Shown here: positions 32,364-40,962 of the stretch, in pieces
Layout: each line of letters begins with the position of its first letter
Numbering within the stretch: position 1 is the stretch's first letter
From: a virus
DNA: 63,816 bases
IMG/VR virus record: IMGVR_UViG_3300032224_001028
Span: 1 to 63,816 of that record
Strand: one strand, 5' to 3'
Made by a program: the position numbers and the translations under genes
Notes under the pieces: generated by a model
The model's database searches: none
Seen by the model: only the letters and a program-made list of their open reading frames with translations
What the model was told of the DNA's origin: nothing

Positions 32364-33415
32364 GCGACGAACGCAAAGGATTACCCAGCGCAAGCAACGC
32401 CAAACGCTTCCTGAACTGTGCCGGATCCTTTCGGGCAGAGTCCGGCTTTCCGGATACGTCCAATCCTGCATCAGAAGCCGGTACTAGGATCCATGACGTG
32501 CTAGCCGGCGAAGCACCTTGGACGAGCTTGAATGACGCTGAACGTGACATGGCCGAGACGCTGAACACGGAATCGGATTTGGTTCTGGCTAACTGGGAAT
32601 CTGAGAAGCCTCTGGTAGCTAGGGAAAAGCGGTTGTTCCTTGTGGAACAAGGCAAAGAACTAGCCTCCGGCAAGGGGGATTTGATGGCAATCTCCGCATG
32701 CGGTAAGCGGGGAATAATTATCGATTACAAGACGGGCAGGGGCGAAGTCGATAAAGCCGGAAAGAATCTTCAACTCCGATTCTTGGCCGTACTCATGGCG
32801 CAGGAGCATCCCAACCTTGAGGAAATTACCGTAGGCATCATCCAGATCGGCGCACCTACAACCCTGTGCGCTTATTCCAAAAGTGATATACGCCTATCCC
32901 GTGAGAACATTCTTACCGGACTTAAGGCACTGGATCAGGACAATGCCCCCCGCAAGAGTGGGACATGGTGCAAGTACTGTAAGGCAATCGGGGTATGCGA
33001 GACGGCCATGGGCGAAAGCATGCAAATCGTCCCTGCGGAGTCGAAGTTCGAGTTGGGCATGCCCTTTGAGGAATTGCTCATTAGGGCCGAAATCGTTGAG
33101 CAGATCATAGAAAGTATTAAGGAGAAGGCTAAGACGCTTCTAAAAGCCAATCCTGAAGCAATAAAGGGCTATAAATTGAGTTCTCCGATTCAACGTCGGG
33201 CGATTAAGAGTCCTGAGACTGCCTTTACCAAGCTATCGACCATCCTTAACGGATCCGAGTTTGCTTCATGTTGCTCAGTAAAGGTGGGCGATTTGCAGAA
33301 GTTGTTGGCAAAAAAACAACAACTCGGTGTGAAAGACTCAAAAGAGGCATTGTCGAATCTGTTAGGTGACGAACTAGAGGTGATTGAATCCGAACCGAGG
33401 TTGATGAAAAAATGA
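32360..33415 (+). CDS. Cas4/RecB-type PD-(D/E)xK exonuclease (DUF2800-like)
   Basis: 351 aa. The nuclease core shows His45, Asp107 (K-G-D-L), Asp122-x-Lys124 (D-Y-K-T-G) and Q138 (L-Q-L-R-F). Cys20 together with Cys204, Cys207 and Cys213 (W-C-K-Y-C-x5-C) matches the one-plus-three cysteine pattern of iron-sulphur Cas4/AddB nucleases. A helical C-terminus follows. Overlap with recT (ATGA) supports a RecE/RecT-like pair. Confidence 0.82.
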   Translation: MSDERKGLPSASNAKRFLNCAGSFRAESGFPDTSNPASEAGTRIHDVLAGEAPWTSLNDAERDMAETLNTESDLVLANWESEKPLVAREKRLFLVEQGKELASGKGDLMAISACGKRGIIIDYKTGRGEVDKAGKNLQLRFLAVLMAQEHPNLEEITVGIIQIGAPTTLCAYSKSDIRLSRENILTGLKALDQDNAPRKSGTWCKYCKAIGVCETAMGESMQIVPAESKFELGMPFEELLIRAEIVEQIIESIKEKAKTLLKANPEAIKGYKLSSPIQRRAIKSPETAFTKLSTILNGSEFASCCSVKVGDLQKLLAKKQQLGVKDSKEALSNLLGDELEVIESEPRLMKK

Positions 33416-33597
33416 AGATTAACAAAATGAAAACTAAGGCAATCAAAGAGATGATTGCCCGACTGGAAACTATGATCTCCGGCAACTTTACCAAGGAGCA
33501 GGACAAAAAGAATTGGACTCAGTTGCCAAAGGGCAGGGAAACCGGAAGTCAGTATTTCAAGCATCTCCGTGAAGAGCTTGGCCGGAGGAATGCTTGA
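33412..33597 (+). CDS. small helical protein, unknown
   Basis: 61 aa, Lys-rich. Overlaps both neighbours. Function unknown. Confidence 0.5.
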   Translation: MKINKMKTKAIKEMIARLETMISGNFTKEQDKKNWTQLPKGRETGSQYFKHLREELGRRNA

Positions 33598-34148
33598 GTA
33601 TTTACCGAGATCCACTCAAGGAGTCCGGTGACGAATGCCGTCCGGACAACCAGAGGCTTGAGCAGATCATAGCAGGATCCTTGCTATGCCTTATGCCACT
33701 GCCTAACCGGTCGTGGCTGGACATAGGGGCCGGACAAGCAAAGGCCGAGCAACGCATCACTGGGTTTGGCTTTACCTACATGAGCCAAGATCCGGCCCCG
33801 AATCAACCAGTGGACGTGACGATACCTTTCCACACGATCCGGACACATAAGTTCGGAGTGGTAAGCGCATTCCACGTAATCGAACACGTTCCTTGCTACG
33901 TCAATTTTCTAAAAGACATGAAAGGATTGGTTGAGGCCGGCGGGTATGCGGTTGTTTCGACGCCACTCAGAGTTCAAACGGAATACCATTATAGGGCATT
34001 CGCCAAGGGATCCCACGTACTCAATAGCCTAATCGCTTTGGGCAACCTGATTGCCTCGTTTGACATTCATGAAGATCGGTTTGTGAGAACAGATGCCATG
34101 GCCGGTATCACCGATCCGAAATCAATTTTAAGTATATGGAAACCATAA
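33594..34148 (+). CDS. class I SAM-dependent methyltransferase-like protein
   Basis: 184 aa from TTG 33594 (overlapping the previous TGA). W-L-D-I-G-A-G-Q near residues 40-47 is the SAM-binding motif I; H-V-I-E-H-V-P near 95-101 corresponds to the motif IV region of small-molecule-type methyltransferases. No DNA methylase D/N-P-P-Y motif. Substrate unknown. Confidence 0.65.
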   Translation: MSIYRDPLKESGDECRPDNQRLEQIIAGSLLCLMPLPNRSWLDIGAGQAKAEQRITGFGFTYMSQDPAPNQPVDVTIPFHTIRTHKFGVVSAFHVIEHVPCYVNFLKDMKGLVEAGGYAVVSTPLRVQTEYHYRAFAKGSHVLNSLIALGNLIASFDIHEDRFVRTDAMAGITDPKSILSIWKP

Positions 34149-34312
34149 CTCCTTTCGCATACGAGGTCTTGAAAGTCGTCGTATCCATGGCCGAGCTAAC
34201 TGCCTTCTGGCTGGGTGTGGCGATCCTATGGGGAATGTTAATCGTCGGTGTAGCAAGCGGAGGCGCAGTCGCCTTCTGGTTTATCCGGAAGTTATGGAGG
34301 GAGTTCTTATGA
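34136..34312 (+). CDS. 58-aa membrane protein
   Basis: A short frame with one or two membrane helices (A-F-W-L-G-V-A-I-L-W-G-M-L-I-V-G-V-A) and a basic C-terminus. Overlaps the neighbouring genes by 13 and 4 bases. Function unknown. Confidence 0.5.
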   Translation: METITPFAYEVLKVVVSMAELTAFWLGVAILWGMLIVGVASGGAVAFWFIRKLWREFL

Positions 34313-34650
34313 GTAAAATGATGGAAACCTTAAACGCAAAGATCGCAACGGAACGCAGGAGATCCGGAATGCTTGGTTTGGCCCTGAGTGCGCTAGCCAA
34401 GCAGAACGGAGGCCGGCTAATCATCCCAAGGAACGTACTGGGGATGGTGGCATTCGACGGAAAGATTGCCCCTCAGGTCGATGCAAGCGGGAACATGATA
34501 ATCAAAGTGGTGGAGGACAACTTCAACGAGGATTACTTCTTTTGGAAGAGGTGTTGTCGTTTTGGCATCAGCTACTTTGACGTGGCAAACGTCAAGACAT
34601 CCGGAAACTGGAAACATCTATTTTGGCGGATCTATTGGAGGACGGCATGA
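34309..34650 (+). CDS. small protein, unknown
   Basis: 113 aa from ATG 34309 (ATGA), with A-T-E-R-R-R-S-G helix and a beta-rich C-terminal half. No family recognised. Confidence 0.55.
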   Translation: MSKMMETLNAKIATERRRSGMLGLALSALAKQNGGRLIIPRNVLGMVAFDGKIAPQVDASGNMIIKVVEDNFNEDYFFWKRCCRFGISYFDVANVKTSGNWKHLFWRIYWRTA

Positions 34651-34997
34651 GACACCTCGAAAGCCAACTCCAACAGTCACTCGTTACCCTGCTTCGAATG
34701 GATCACCGGTGCAGGAATCTGTTTGCGATCCCCAATGGTGGGCTACGCAACATCCGGACTGCCGTTCGATTAAAGAAAGAGGGAGTTCTGGCCGGCGTAC
34801 CGGATCTATTCCTGCCGGTGGCACGGGGGAAGTTTCACGGGCTATTCATGGAACTAAAAACGGACAAGGGAACGCTTTCGCCATCTCAAAAGATCATGGG
34901 CGAAAACCTAATAGAGAGTGGTTATGCGGTCGTTGTCATCCGATCAATCGACGAGGGCCGGCTCAAGGTTGCCGAGTACTTGGGGAGCAAATCGTGA
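34647..34997 (+). CDS. VRR-NUC domain nuclease
   Basis: 116 aa from ATG 34647 (ATGA). It contains P-N-G-G (29-32), K-K-E-G-V-L-A-G-V-P-D (Asp53), M-E-L-K (Glu69, Lys71) and S-P-S-Q (Gln81), the complete VRR-NUC PD-(D/E)xK signature. Phage single-domain members act as structure-selective endonucleases, probably on recombination or replication intermediates. Confidence 0.85.
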   Translation: MRHLESQLQQSLVTLLRMDHRCRNLFAIPNGGLRNIRTAVRLKKEGVLAGVPDLFLPVARGKFHGLFMELKTDKGTLSPSQKIMGENLIESGYAVVVIRSIDEGRLKVAEYLGSKS

Positions 34998-35191
34998 AGA
35001 AAACCCACAAGGTAATCACCCTAGAGAAGCTGAAACGGGCAGTGGACAAGGCTTACGTCCACTCCTGCAAGAAGGGCATCGATCCTGCCAAGGTAAAGAT
35101 TCTCGTTGCGAACGAAGCACCACCTGAAAAGCCCAAGGTGATGATTCACTACATCATAAACACTCAAGGCTTACAGGCGGGGAGGAACTGA
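34994..35191 (+). CDS. small basic protein, unknown
   Basis: 65 aa from GTG 34994 (GTGA overlap). Lys-rich. Longer in-frame extensions upstream overlap the VRR-NUC gene and are not used. Function unknown. Confidence 0.5.
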   Translation: MKKTHKVITLEKLKRAVDKAYVHSCKKGIDPAKVKILVANEAPPEKPKVMIHYIINTQGLQAGRN

Positions 35192-35192
35192 T

Positions 35193-35486
35193 ATGAGCGA
35201 AGTCAAACCGGCCCCGACAATCGAGGATCTAGCCGAGCTAGCCGGACACGTAGTTCGGAAGGTCATGATTACCGGATCCACCAAGTCAGGACTGAACGAA
35301 TGGTGGACGAAGAACAACTGCGATTATCACGGTCTTAGGGCCATTAAACATGCCTCAATCTGCCTAATGCAGAAGGACGGTAATGCCCCCAAGGACGTGG
35401 ACGGAGAAAACAAACTAGACCATGCGGAAAGGGCCATCGTCAGGGCCGTTTTCCTATTGGCAAAACTGAAAGGACAAATGAAATGA
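35193..35486 (+). CDS. small protein, possible DUF5664-like
   Basis: 97 aa. Helices with H-G-L-R-A-I-K-H-A-S and D-H-A-E-R-A-I-V-R-A recall the His/Asp-bearing helices of phage dATP/dGTP pyrophosphohydrolase-like proteins, but the match is weak and function is open. Confidence 0.45.
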   Translation: MSEVKPAPTIEDLAELAGHVVRKVMITGSTKSGLNEWWTKNNCDYHGLRAIKHASICLMQKDGNAPKDVDGENKLDHAERAIVRAVFLLAKLKGQMK

Positions 35487-35605
35487 AGAAAACCAAGAAC
35501 TACCAAGGCCCATGTTGGAAGGGCTACGAAATGGTAGGAACAAAAAAGAAGGGCGCAAAGACTGTGCCTAACTGCGTACCCAACACAAAGGAGAAAAAGA
35601 AATGA
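35483..35605 (+). CDS. 40-aa conserved-type small phage protein
   Basis: A short basic frame with C-W-K-G-Y-E-M-V-G and V-P-N-C-V-P. Small proteins with this C-W-x-G-Y-E ... P-N-C-V-P pattern recur in tailed phages; function unknown. ATGA overlaps on both sides. Confidence 0.55.
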   Translation: MKKTKNYQGPCWKGYEMVGTKKKGAKTVPNCVPNTKEKKK

Positions 35606-35823
35606 GCGACACACAAACCACTGGAAACTCAACCAATCAACCTATCCCACAATATCCGCCAGCAATAAACATCGGTGGGGGAATGGGAGGATTGGGAGGG
35701 TTGAACCAATACGGATTACCGACGAGTGAAATCGTCATCGATACAGTAAACCAACTGCGGGACAAGGTGATTGAATTAGACGGAAAGATCCAAACCATTC
35801 TCTCACTCATGCGGAAAGTGTGA
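35602..35823 (+). CDS. small Gly/Pro/Gln-rich protein, unknown
   Basis: 73 aa. N-terminal half is disordered-looking (N-I-G-G-G-M-G-G-L-G-G-L); C-terminal half is a coiled-coil-like helix. Function unknown. Confidence 0.5.
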   Translation: MSDTQTTGNSTNQPIPQYPPAINIGGGMGGLGGLNQYGLPTSEIVIDTVNQLRDKVIELDGKIQTILSLMRKV

Positions 35824-36026
35824 GGCCGAGTAGCGAAAAACTTGGATGGATCATCGATATTCTGAAAAGGAATACAGAAGCCTTGTCGAACCTTCATGCA
35901 AGCGCACCAAGCACTATGCAAGCGAGCGTCAAAGAAGTTAAGCAAGGAGTCGATAGTTCAATCCTGATGTTGAAAGAGATTATAGAACAAAAGAAACGCA
36001 GAAGAGAAAAGGAGTTAGAAAAATGA
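35820..36026 (+). CDS. small helical protein, unknown
   Basis: 68 aa from GTG 35820 (GTGA overlap), amphipathic helix with a basic C-terminus. Function unknown. Confidence 0.5.
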   Translation: MRPSSEKLGWIIDILKRNTEALSNLHASAPSTMQASVKEVKQGVDSSILMLKEIIEQKKRRREKELEK

Positions 36027-36487
36027 AATATCAGTTCATGGATAGAAAAGGCGGGAACACCTTGCTACCGGAGGGCGACTACAAACTTCGCTTCGTCGGT
36101 GGCGAGTTCATGGTGTCCAGAGCAGGAAACGAAATGCTTAAGATCACGATGGAGGACGTGGATAGCGGGGCGCAGATCACCGATTTCCTGTTCTTCACTG
36201 AGAAGAGCGCATGGAAAACGGACGCATTCCTAAAGTGTTTCGGGGTAGCACCGAAACGTGGTGAAGAGTTCGACTTGGACGAGGCATTCTTGACCAAGAT
36301 TACGGGCAAGGAAGGCGAGGCACTGATTGGCGTCGAGGAATACAATGGTGTGAAGCGCAATCGCATCGGTGAGTTCCTAAGCAAGCCAATGGCAAAGGTT
36401 GAGAAGGATCCTGAGCCGGCCAAGCACAAGGCAAAGGCCCAACCCAAGGCGGAACCCAAGCCGGACAACGACGAAATACCGTTCTAA
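36023..36487 (+). CDS. SSB-like DUF669-type protein
   Basis: 154 aa. The beta-rich first ~110 residues (L-L-P-E-G-D-Y-K-L-R-F, M-L-K-I-T-M-E-D-V) fit DUF669-type phage proteins. Residues ~125-145 are Lys/Pro/Ala-rich, and the last seven residues, D-N-D-E-I-P-F, closely resemble the acidic peptide of bacterial SSB that recruits repair partners. Role in single-strand DNA binding beside the replication genes is inferred. Confidence 0.7.
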   Translation: MKYQFMDRKGGNTLLPEGDYKLRFVGGEFMVSRAGNEMLKITMEDVDSGAQITDFLFFTEKSAWKTDAFLKCFGVAPKRGEEFDLDEAFLTKITGKEGEALIGVEEYNGVKRNRIGEFLSKPMAKVEKDPEPAKHKAKAQPKAEPKPDNDEIPF

Positions 36488-37173
36488 TGCGTATTAGAAC
36501 CATCAAACCGTACTTCTGGAAGCACCCCCTAACGGGGAGGCTTTCAGGGGATGCGAAGTGGCTAGCGGTCGCACTGCTCAATGTGGCAGACGACGAAGGC
36601 TACTTCCATGCCGACGAGTACTACCTACGGGGTGAGGTGGATCCTTTTGCAAAGGACACCAAAACCATATCAAAAAGTTTAGAGGAATTGGCTAATATAG
36701 AGTTTATTAAAATAGTAACTCACCCCAAAATGGGGAAGATCGGTCGCATCTGCAAGTTCAAGGAACATCAGGTAATCAACCGGCCAACGGGCAGTACTAT
36801 AAAAGGTTATTACTTAGCGAGTAACACCCAAACTCACGGAGCGATCAGTGAGGACTCAGTGACGACTCACACACAACTCACTGACGACTCACTGCCGGAA
36901 GGGAAGGGAAAGGAAGGGAATGGAATGGAAAGGAATAGGATCCCATCACTTGAAGAATGGTTGTATTATTCAAAAGAAATCGGATTTGACGAAAGCAACG
37001 CTGAACAGACTTACAACTGGTATCAGTCAAACGGATGGAAAGTTGGCAAGAACCCCATGAAAGACTGGAAAGCGTGTGTACGCACTTGTCACCTACGCAA
37101 CAAACCAAAGCAAGTGAAGTCGCTCACAGCAATTAAACCACAAACCAAAACAATTCAGTACGAGGAGGCATAA
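36487..37173 (+). CDS. replication initiator, winged-helix O/DnaD-like
   Basis: 228 aa. It starts M-R-I-R-T-I-K-P-Y-F-W, typical of phage replisome-organiser-like winged-helix proteins, with a helical DNA-binding domain (residues 15-85), a low-complexity Thr/Gly/Asp linker (~112-145) and a C-terminal helical domain. It precedes the AAA+ helicase loader, the usual O/P-like pairing. The repeated GACTCA segments in the linker region (near 36.85 kb) could serve as an origin, as in lambda O, but this is speculative. Confidence 0.7.
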   Translation: MRIRTIKPYFWKHPLTGRLSGDAKWLAVALLNVADDEGYFHADEYYLRGEVDPFAKDTKTISKSLEELANIEFIKIVTHPKMGKIGRICKFKEHQVINRPTGSTIKGYYLASNTQTHGAISEDSVTTHTQLTDDSLPEGKGKEGNGMERNRIPSLEEWLYYSKEIGFDESNAEQTYNWYQSNGWKVGKNPMKDWKACVRTCHLRNKPKQVKSLTAIKPQTKTIQYEEA

Positions 37174-37177
37174 AACT

Positions 37178-37999
37178 ATGGGACGCATTCTAAACGCACC
37201 ATCAAAGTACTCGGCTCAGATCAAACACAAGCCTATGCGAGTCGAGAAGCTGATCACTGTCATGACCGGCGAACCTCACACCGGCAAGACCCACAGGGCA
37301 ATCGACGCCGGATACGCATGGATCTCAGACAAACCAAAAGCAACGGCATTGTTCCTGAACATGGAAAACTGGCTCAAAGACATCTCAGTGGCTTACCACG
37401 ACAACAAACCAATCCAGTCCGTGCTAGACCTACCCACAAAGGTAGATCTGCTTATCATGGACGACCTATGGGCCAATGATCGCCACTTGAAAGATCACAA
37501 TGGAGGCCGGATCTCAGACATGATCCGTAATCGCATGGACGCCGGCAAGACGACGATCATCACAACCAACTGCACGTTTGAGGATCTAACTAACCTGAAC
37601 GTAGATCAAAGGCTTCTCTCACGACTCGATCCATCCAACGAGCATGCCAAGTGGATCCTTTACAAGTCAGTCGATGCAACAAAGAAGGCACTCGAAGGAA
37701 ACTGGGAAATCAAGCAACCGCTCTGGTACTACGACGCAATCGCAGTCGCATCAGACGTGAAGAAAGGTCACTCCGGATGGTCGATAAGCCTACTTTGTCA
37801 TAAAATGCCCGAAGATGGGTGGATATGGCTCGAATCGATGCTTACCCCTAGCGAACTACAAACCGCACGGGAATCGGCATTGTTGCTCGATTCTGTGGCA
37901 TCTAATGAGAAAGATGTTGCCAACCTGACAACAACTGACATAGTGGATGAACTGGTAGCAGTCAAAGCACCAGCAAAGGAAGCAGAGGTAGTTTGGTGA
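37178..37999 (+). CDS. DnaC-like AAA+ helicase loader
   Basis: 273 aa. Walker A G-E-P-H-T-G-K-T at residues 31-38, Walker B L-L-I-M-D-D at 91-96, sensor-1-like T-T-N-C at about 125-128 and an arginine-finger region R-L-L-S-R. This matches DnaC/DnaI-type loaders that place the host replicative helicase at the phage origin. It directly follows the initiator gene. Confidence 0.8.
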   Translation: MGRILNAPSKYSAQIKHKPMRVEKLITVMTGEPHTGKTHRAIDAGYAWISDKPKATALFLNMENWLKDISVAYHDNKPIQSVLDLPTKVDLLIMDDLWANDRHLKDHNGGRISDMIRNRMDAGKTTIITTNCTFEDLTNLNVDQRLLSRLDPSNEHAKWILYKSVDATKKALEGNWEIKQPLWYYDAIAVASDVKKGHSGWSISLLCHKMPEDGWIWLESMLTPSELQTARESALLLDSVASNEKDVANLTTTDIVDELVAVKAPAKEAEVVW

Positions 38000-38454
38000 G
38001 CGAACCCGCAACGTTAGCTGAGAAGATTGCGAGCAAGGGCCGAGAGAAGGGTTTGACCCGTTTTGGCCCACACCGAGCGCATGTGCGTGAGGGGGTAATG
38101 AACCTTAGTCAAGCCGAGCTACAAGATCCGGAGATTCTTAGGAAGTGCTATAACGCTATCAATGAAGCACTTGAGGCTAAAGAATACTTGTGGAATAATA
38201 AGACACACACGTATGACGAAAGGCCCGATCATAAAACTCGTTTAAGATCTGCGGAACTATATCTAGGTTATGCAGTTGGGAAACCAGTCGAGAGAATCCT
38301 CACGACGACTAAGCACATCAAGACTGAGGACGATCGGCTCAAGGATTTGACCCCTGAAGCATTGGAGCTTTTGGCCGATAAGCTACGTAAGCATGGGCAA
38401 GCGCAAGCAGTTATAGAGAATGTTCCACGGGCCGAGGTCGAAAGTCCTAAGTAG
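37996..38454 (+). CDS. putative terminase small subunit
   Basis: 152 aa from GTG 37996 (GTGA overlap). H-K-T-R-L-R-S-A-E-L-Y-L-G-Y-A-V-G-K-P-V-E-R is reminiscent of phage small-terminase or related packaging proteins. A helical N-terminus could bind DNA. Large terminase is 4 kb downstream on the same strand, so the call is tentative. Confidence 0.45.
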   Translation: MSEPATLAEKIASKGREKGLTRFGPHRAHVREGVMNLSQAELQDPEILRKCYNAINEALEAKEYLWNNKTHTYDERPDHKTRLRSAELYLGYAVGKPVERILTTTKHIKTEDDRLKDLTPEALELLADKLRKHGQAQAVIENVPRAEVESPK

Positions 38455-38482
38455 TCTGATAATCAAGGAGTTCTGCGAGCGT

Positions 38483-39043
38483 ATGATACACTGTACATTG
38501 TGCGACAAATCACCGGCCTACCCCCCTCCGTTCCCCATTTTTGGCCGGCCTTTTTCCACAATACATACGAATAAAAAAAGGTCGGGTTCCCGTACCCCCC
38601 CCCTTCGCTTTAATTCAACATCTCGTTTCCTACGGCTAATTCCAGTTTTATTTTTTCTGAGCTTTTCATTTTCAAGTTCTACGTGCCGTTCCGCTTTCGT
38701 AGTGCCGAAGCCTAAGGTTCTCAAGAAGGTTTATGTGACTGCGTATTGGCGGGGCGAGGATCCTGACACGTCAAGGTTGCGTAGTGCCTCTGGCCGGCGT
38801 CTGGTTAGCGGTCGAAGCATGGCGTCGGATCCACGGGTATTTGATTATGGGACAAGGTTAGTGGTGGGGAACAGGGAGTGGGTAGTCGTCGATACCGGTA
38901 CGGATGTAATCGCTAGGAAGGCATCTAGGGTGAATGGGCATCGGGGGGTTCCCGTTGTGGATTGTTTCTTTAATACGGAACGGGAGGCCATGCGTTTTCT
39001 ACATGAGCTTCCATCAAAGTGTTTATATGCGGAGGTCAAATGA
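38483..39043 (+). CDS. exported 3D-domain protein
   Basis: About 186 aa from ATG 38483. A hydrophobic segment that looks like a signal peptide (L-I-P-V-L-F-F-L-S-F-S-F) lies ~50 residues inside, so the true start may be a non-standard codon downstream. The C-terminal ~105 residues form a 3D domain: V-Y-V-T-A-Y-W, G-R-S-M-A-S-D-P, V-V-D-T-G and V-V-D-C-F-F, with the three conserved Asp. These domains occur in cell-wall lytic enzymes; an outer-wall role is inferred. Confidence 0.6.
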   Translation: MIHCTLCDKSPAYPPPFPIFGRPFSTIHTNKKRSGSRTPPLRFNSTSRFLRLIPVLFFLSFSFSSSTCRSAFVVPKPKVLKKVYVTAYWRGEDPDTSRLRSASGRRLVSGRSMASDPRVFDYGTRLVVGNREWVVVDTGTDVIARKASRVNGHRGVPVVDCFFNTEREAMRFLHELPSKCLYAEVK

Positions 39044-39330
39044 GAGAGGGTTCTAAAGTGGTATGCGTCGATGACAGTTTTGAGACTGGGATTATCAACT
39101 TATACAAAATGCTTCCCATAAAAGATAAAGTCTATACCGTCCGTGGGATGAGCGTCGGCGTTTCGACAACAAGTGAGGCGGGGGAGATTGCCGTTTATTT
39201 AGTCGGCCTAGAGAATCCGTGTTCGAATGTCGCTCCGTTTCCTGAGCGTGGATTTAAGATTGAAAGGTTTCGTGAGATTGAGGAGCCGGTTGAGGAAGCG
39301 GTTGAATACGCCGAGGAGATGTCGAAATGA
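39040..39330 (+). CDS. small protein, unknown
   Basis: 96 aa from ATG 39040 (ATGA). The layout V-V-C-V-D-D-S-F, D-K-V-Y-T-V-R, then V-Y-L-V-G-L-E-N resembles small SH3-like phage proteins. Glu-rich C-terminus. Function unknown. Confidence 0.5.
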   Translation: MREGSKVVCVDDSFETGIINLYKMLPIKDKVYTVRGMSVGVSTTSEAGEIAVYLVGLENPCSNVAPFPERGFKIERFREIEEPVEEAVEYAEEMSK

Positions 39331-39539
39331 AAGTACTTCTTTCTAGGATTTTTTTCTGGATGGGGGATTGCGCTTACCGGTTGTTTGGATCCTTTGGATT
39401 TGGGGCATGGGCTTACCAGAAGCTAATGAAAATATCGGTGGATCTGGATAAGCACGGGGATGTGTGGGCATTCCGTCCCTCGAAGCGGAAGTTTGGCAAA
39501 TGGAAAACTACTCCTTTTGGAAAGAAGAAAAATAAATGA
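39327..39539 (+). CDS. small basic protein, unknown
   Basis: 70 aa, hydrophobic/aromatic N-terminal half and strongly basic C-terminus. Function unknown. Confidence 0.45.
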   Translation: MKVLLSRIFFWMGDCAYRLFGSFGFGAWAYQKLMKISVDLDKHGDVWAFRPSKRKFGKWKTTPFGKKKNK

Positions 39540-39739
39540 AAAAGAACAAGGACTTAGGAAACATCACGTTTGGCAAATCGAGGAAAGTGAAGATGGTCGA
39601 GGTGGATATTACTTTCAACAAAAAGTGCGGGGACAACCTTTACAAGTATGGGCTTATGGAACTGCGAAAAGACAGGGAAGCAGTGATCTCGTACATGGTG
39701 CGATTGGCGATTGAACGGATGGTTAGGGGCAATAAATGA
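39536..39739 (+). CDS. small basic protein, possible DNA binder
   Basis: 67 aa, basic N-terminus; the last 30 residues form a helix-rich segment (E-A-V-I-S-Y-M-V-R-L-A-I-E-R-M-V) like the second helix of ribbon-helix-helix folds. Unproven. Confidence 0.45.
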   Translation: MKKNKDLGNITFGKSRKVKMVEVDITFNKKCGDNLYKYGLMELRKDREAVISYMVRLAIERMVRGNK

Positions 39740-39963
39740 TTACCTATTTGCCGGCCTCCCGCTGGGTTCTGACTCCGTTCGGGGAAGCGTTATGGGTAGC
39801 AACGATTGACTACGGGATTTCCCATAACCCGATCTACCTAGTGGAAGTTGCGTCGAGTGGCGAACACCGGTGCATTGACATGAGGGAGATTCGGGGATTG
39901 GAAAACAAAACATTCAACATAGATCGTCCGATCATGAGTAGTGGTCGGGATCCAAAAATATAA
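39736..39963 (+). CDS. small beta-rich protein, unknown
   Basis: 75 aa, short strands with a W-V-A-T-I-D-Y pair. Function unknown. Confidence 0.5.
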   Translation: MITYLPASRWVLTPFGEALWVATIDYGISHNPIYLVEVASSGEHRCIDMREIRGLENKTFNIDRPIMSSGRDPKI

Positions 39964-39982
39964 AGAAAGGCAGGGAAAAGTA

Positions 39983-40495
39983 ATGAGTCTGTATCAGGCA
40001 TTCAATCGTAGCGTGGAGCAGGGCAGGACAGCGGAGCGCAGTAACGTGGTAAATCTTGAATTGGCTAGAGACGAAGCAATCATGGCAAGGATCAAGTTGG
40101 TGGAACGGGGGCTAGAGGCTATTACCGTTTTATCGCACCGGATCGCCGGCATGGAGGCTAGGATTGCAAGCATGACGGTAAATACTGCCGGAAGCTGGGG
40201 CGATAATTATATCAAAAATCTCAGTGCAGGAGTTAATGCGGATCCGGTTGAGAAAGTCGAGGGGCCAAAATTTGATATTCCGGAAGATCTTAACTTTGAT
40301 AGAAGCAACTACACTAAAAAGCCGGCAAACAAAACACCGGATAAAGTTGCTCGGAGATGGGCTATATGGAAGGCACAGCATGAATCCGGCATGCGGATCC
40401 TTCAGATTGCAAAGATGTGGGGTTGCGATCACGGATCAATCCTCTATGCCCGTTCGAAAAACTGGAAAGCAAGTACCGGATGGCATAAGCGATGA
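39983..40495 (+). CDS. DNA-binding protein with DnaA-like C-terminal HTH
   Basis: 170 aa from ATG 39983 (AGGGA upstream). The N-terminal coiled-coil helix (to ~75) is followed by a linker and by I-L-Q-I-A-K-M-W-G-C-D-H-G-S-I-L-Y-A near residues 141-158. This mimics the DnaA-box-recognition helix (D-H-S-T-V) or a related HTH. It probably regulates transcription or packaging. Confidence 0.55.
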   Translation: MSLYQAFNRSVEQGRTAERSNVVNLELARDEAIMARIKLVERGLEAITVLSHRIAGMEARIASMTVNTAGSWGDNYIKNLSAGVNADPVEKVEGPKFDIPEDLNFDRSNYTKKPANKTPDKVARRWAIWKAQHESGMRILQIAKMWGCDHGSILYARSKNWKASTGWHKR

Positions 40496-40953
40496 GGCCG
40501 TTGTATGAAACACAAGAGGATCTTTCACGGGAAAGGGAAGTTGGCGAAGCGATTGCCGAAAAGTGGAAGGTCGGTATCGAAAAGTTGCCGATCAAGTACA
40601 TCGTCGATTACGGGCTTACCCGTAACGAAAGGGTTGTTGCGTGGGCCGAGATTCGTTGCCGTTCGAAAGTATGGGAATGTCCTTTTATCTCAGCGCAAAA
40701 GTATTGGTCAGGGATCGATCTTTCAAAAAAGTCAGGACTCCCGTTCTTCCTCATATTCTCTTTTCCAAAACTTGTCTGCTACCGAAAGATCGAGGAAGGG
40801 GAGTTTCCGGACATTGTGTTTGGGGGAAGAGGTCAGATTCGGGACTGGCAGGATCGTGAGCCAATGGTGGTCATGGACATTCAGAGCTTTACTAAGGTGG
40901 ATGTTGTTGTTAATCTGACAACAACATGGAGCGAACATTTACATCAAGTCTAA
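40492..40953 (+). CDS. PD-(D/E)xK-like small nuclease or accessory protein
   Basis: 153 aa. W-A-E-I-R-C-R-S-K near residues 51-59 followed by a K-Y-W-S-G helix and F-F-L-I-F-S-F-P is the beta-beta-alpha-beta pattern of small PD-(D/E)xK proteins, but the expected Lys is replaced (E-I-R). The ATGA overlap couples it to the HTH gene. Confidence 0.45.
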   Translation: MRPLYETQEDLSREREVGEAIAEKWKVGIEKLPIKYIVDYGLTRNERVVAWAEIRCRSKVWECPFISAQKYWSGIDLSKKSGLPFFLIFSFPKLVCYRKIEEGEFPDIVFGGRGQIRDWQDREPMVVMDIQSFTKVDVVVNLTTTWSEHLHQV

Positions 40954-40962
40954 GGGGAACCA

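Noticed and set aside
36830-36900. Lambda-type iteron origin in the replication initiator gene
   Set aside because: Short GACTCA repeats are present, but they are few and irregular; noted only as a possibility in the gene entry.
38515-38562. Terminator from CCGGCC...GGCCGG followed by TTTTT
   Set aside because: The loop would be about 27 bases and the stem only 6 bp; it also lies inside the frame of the 3D-domain protein.
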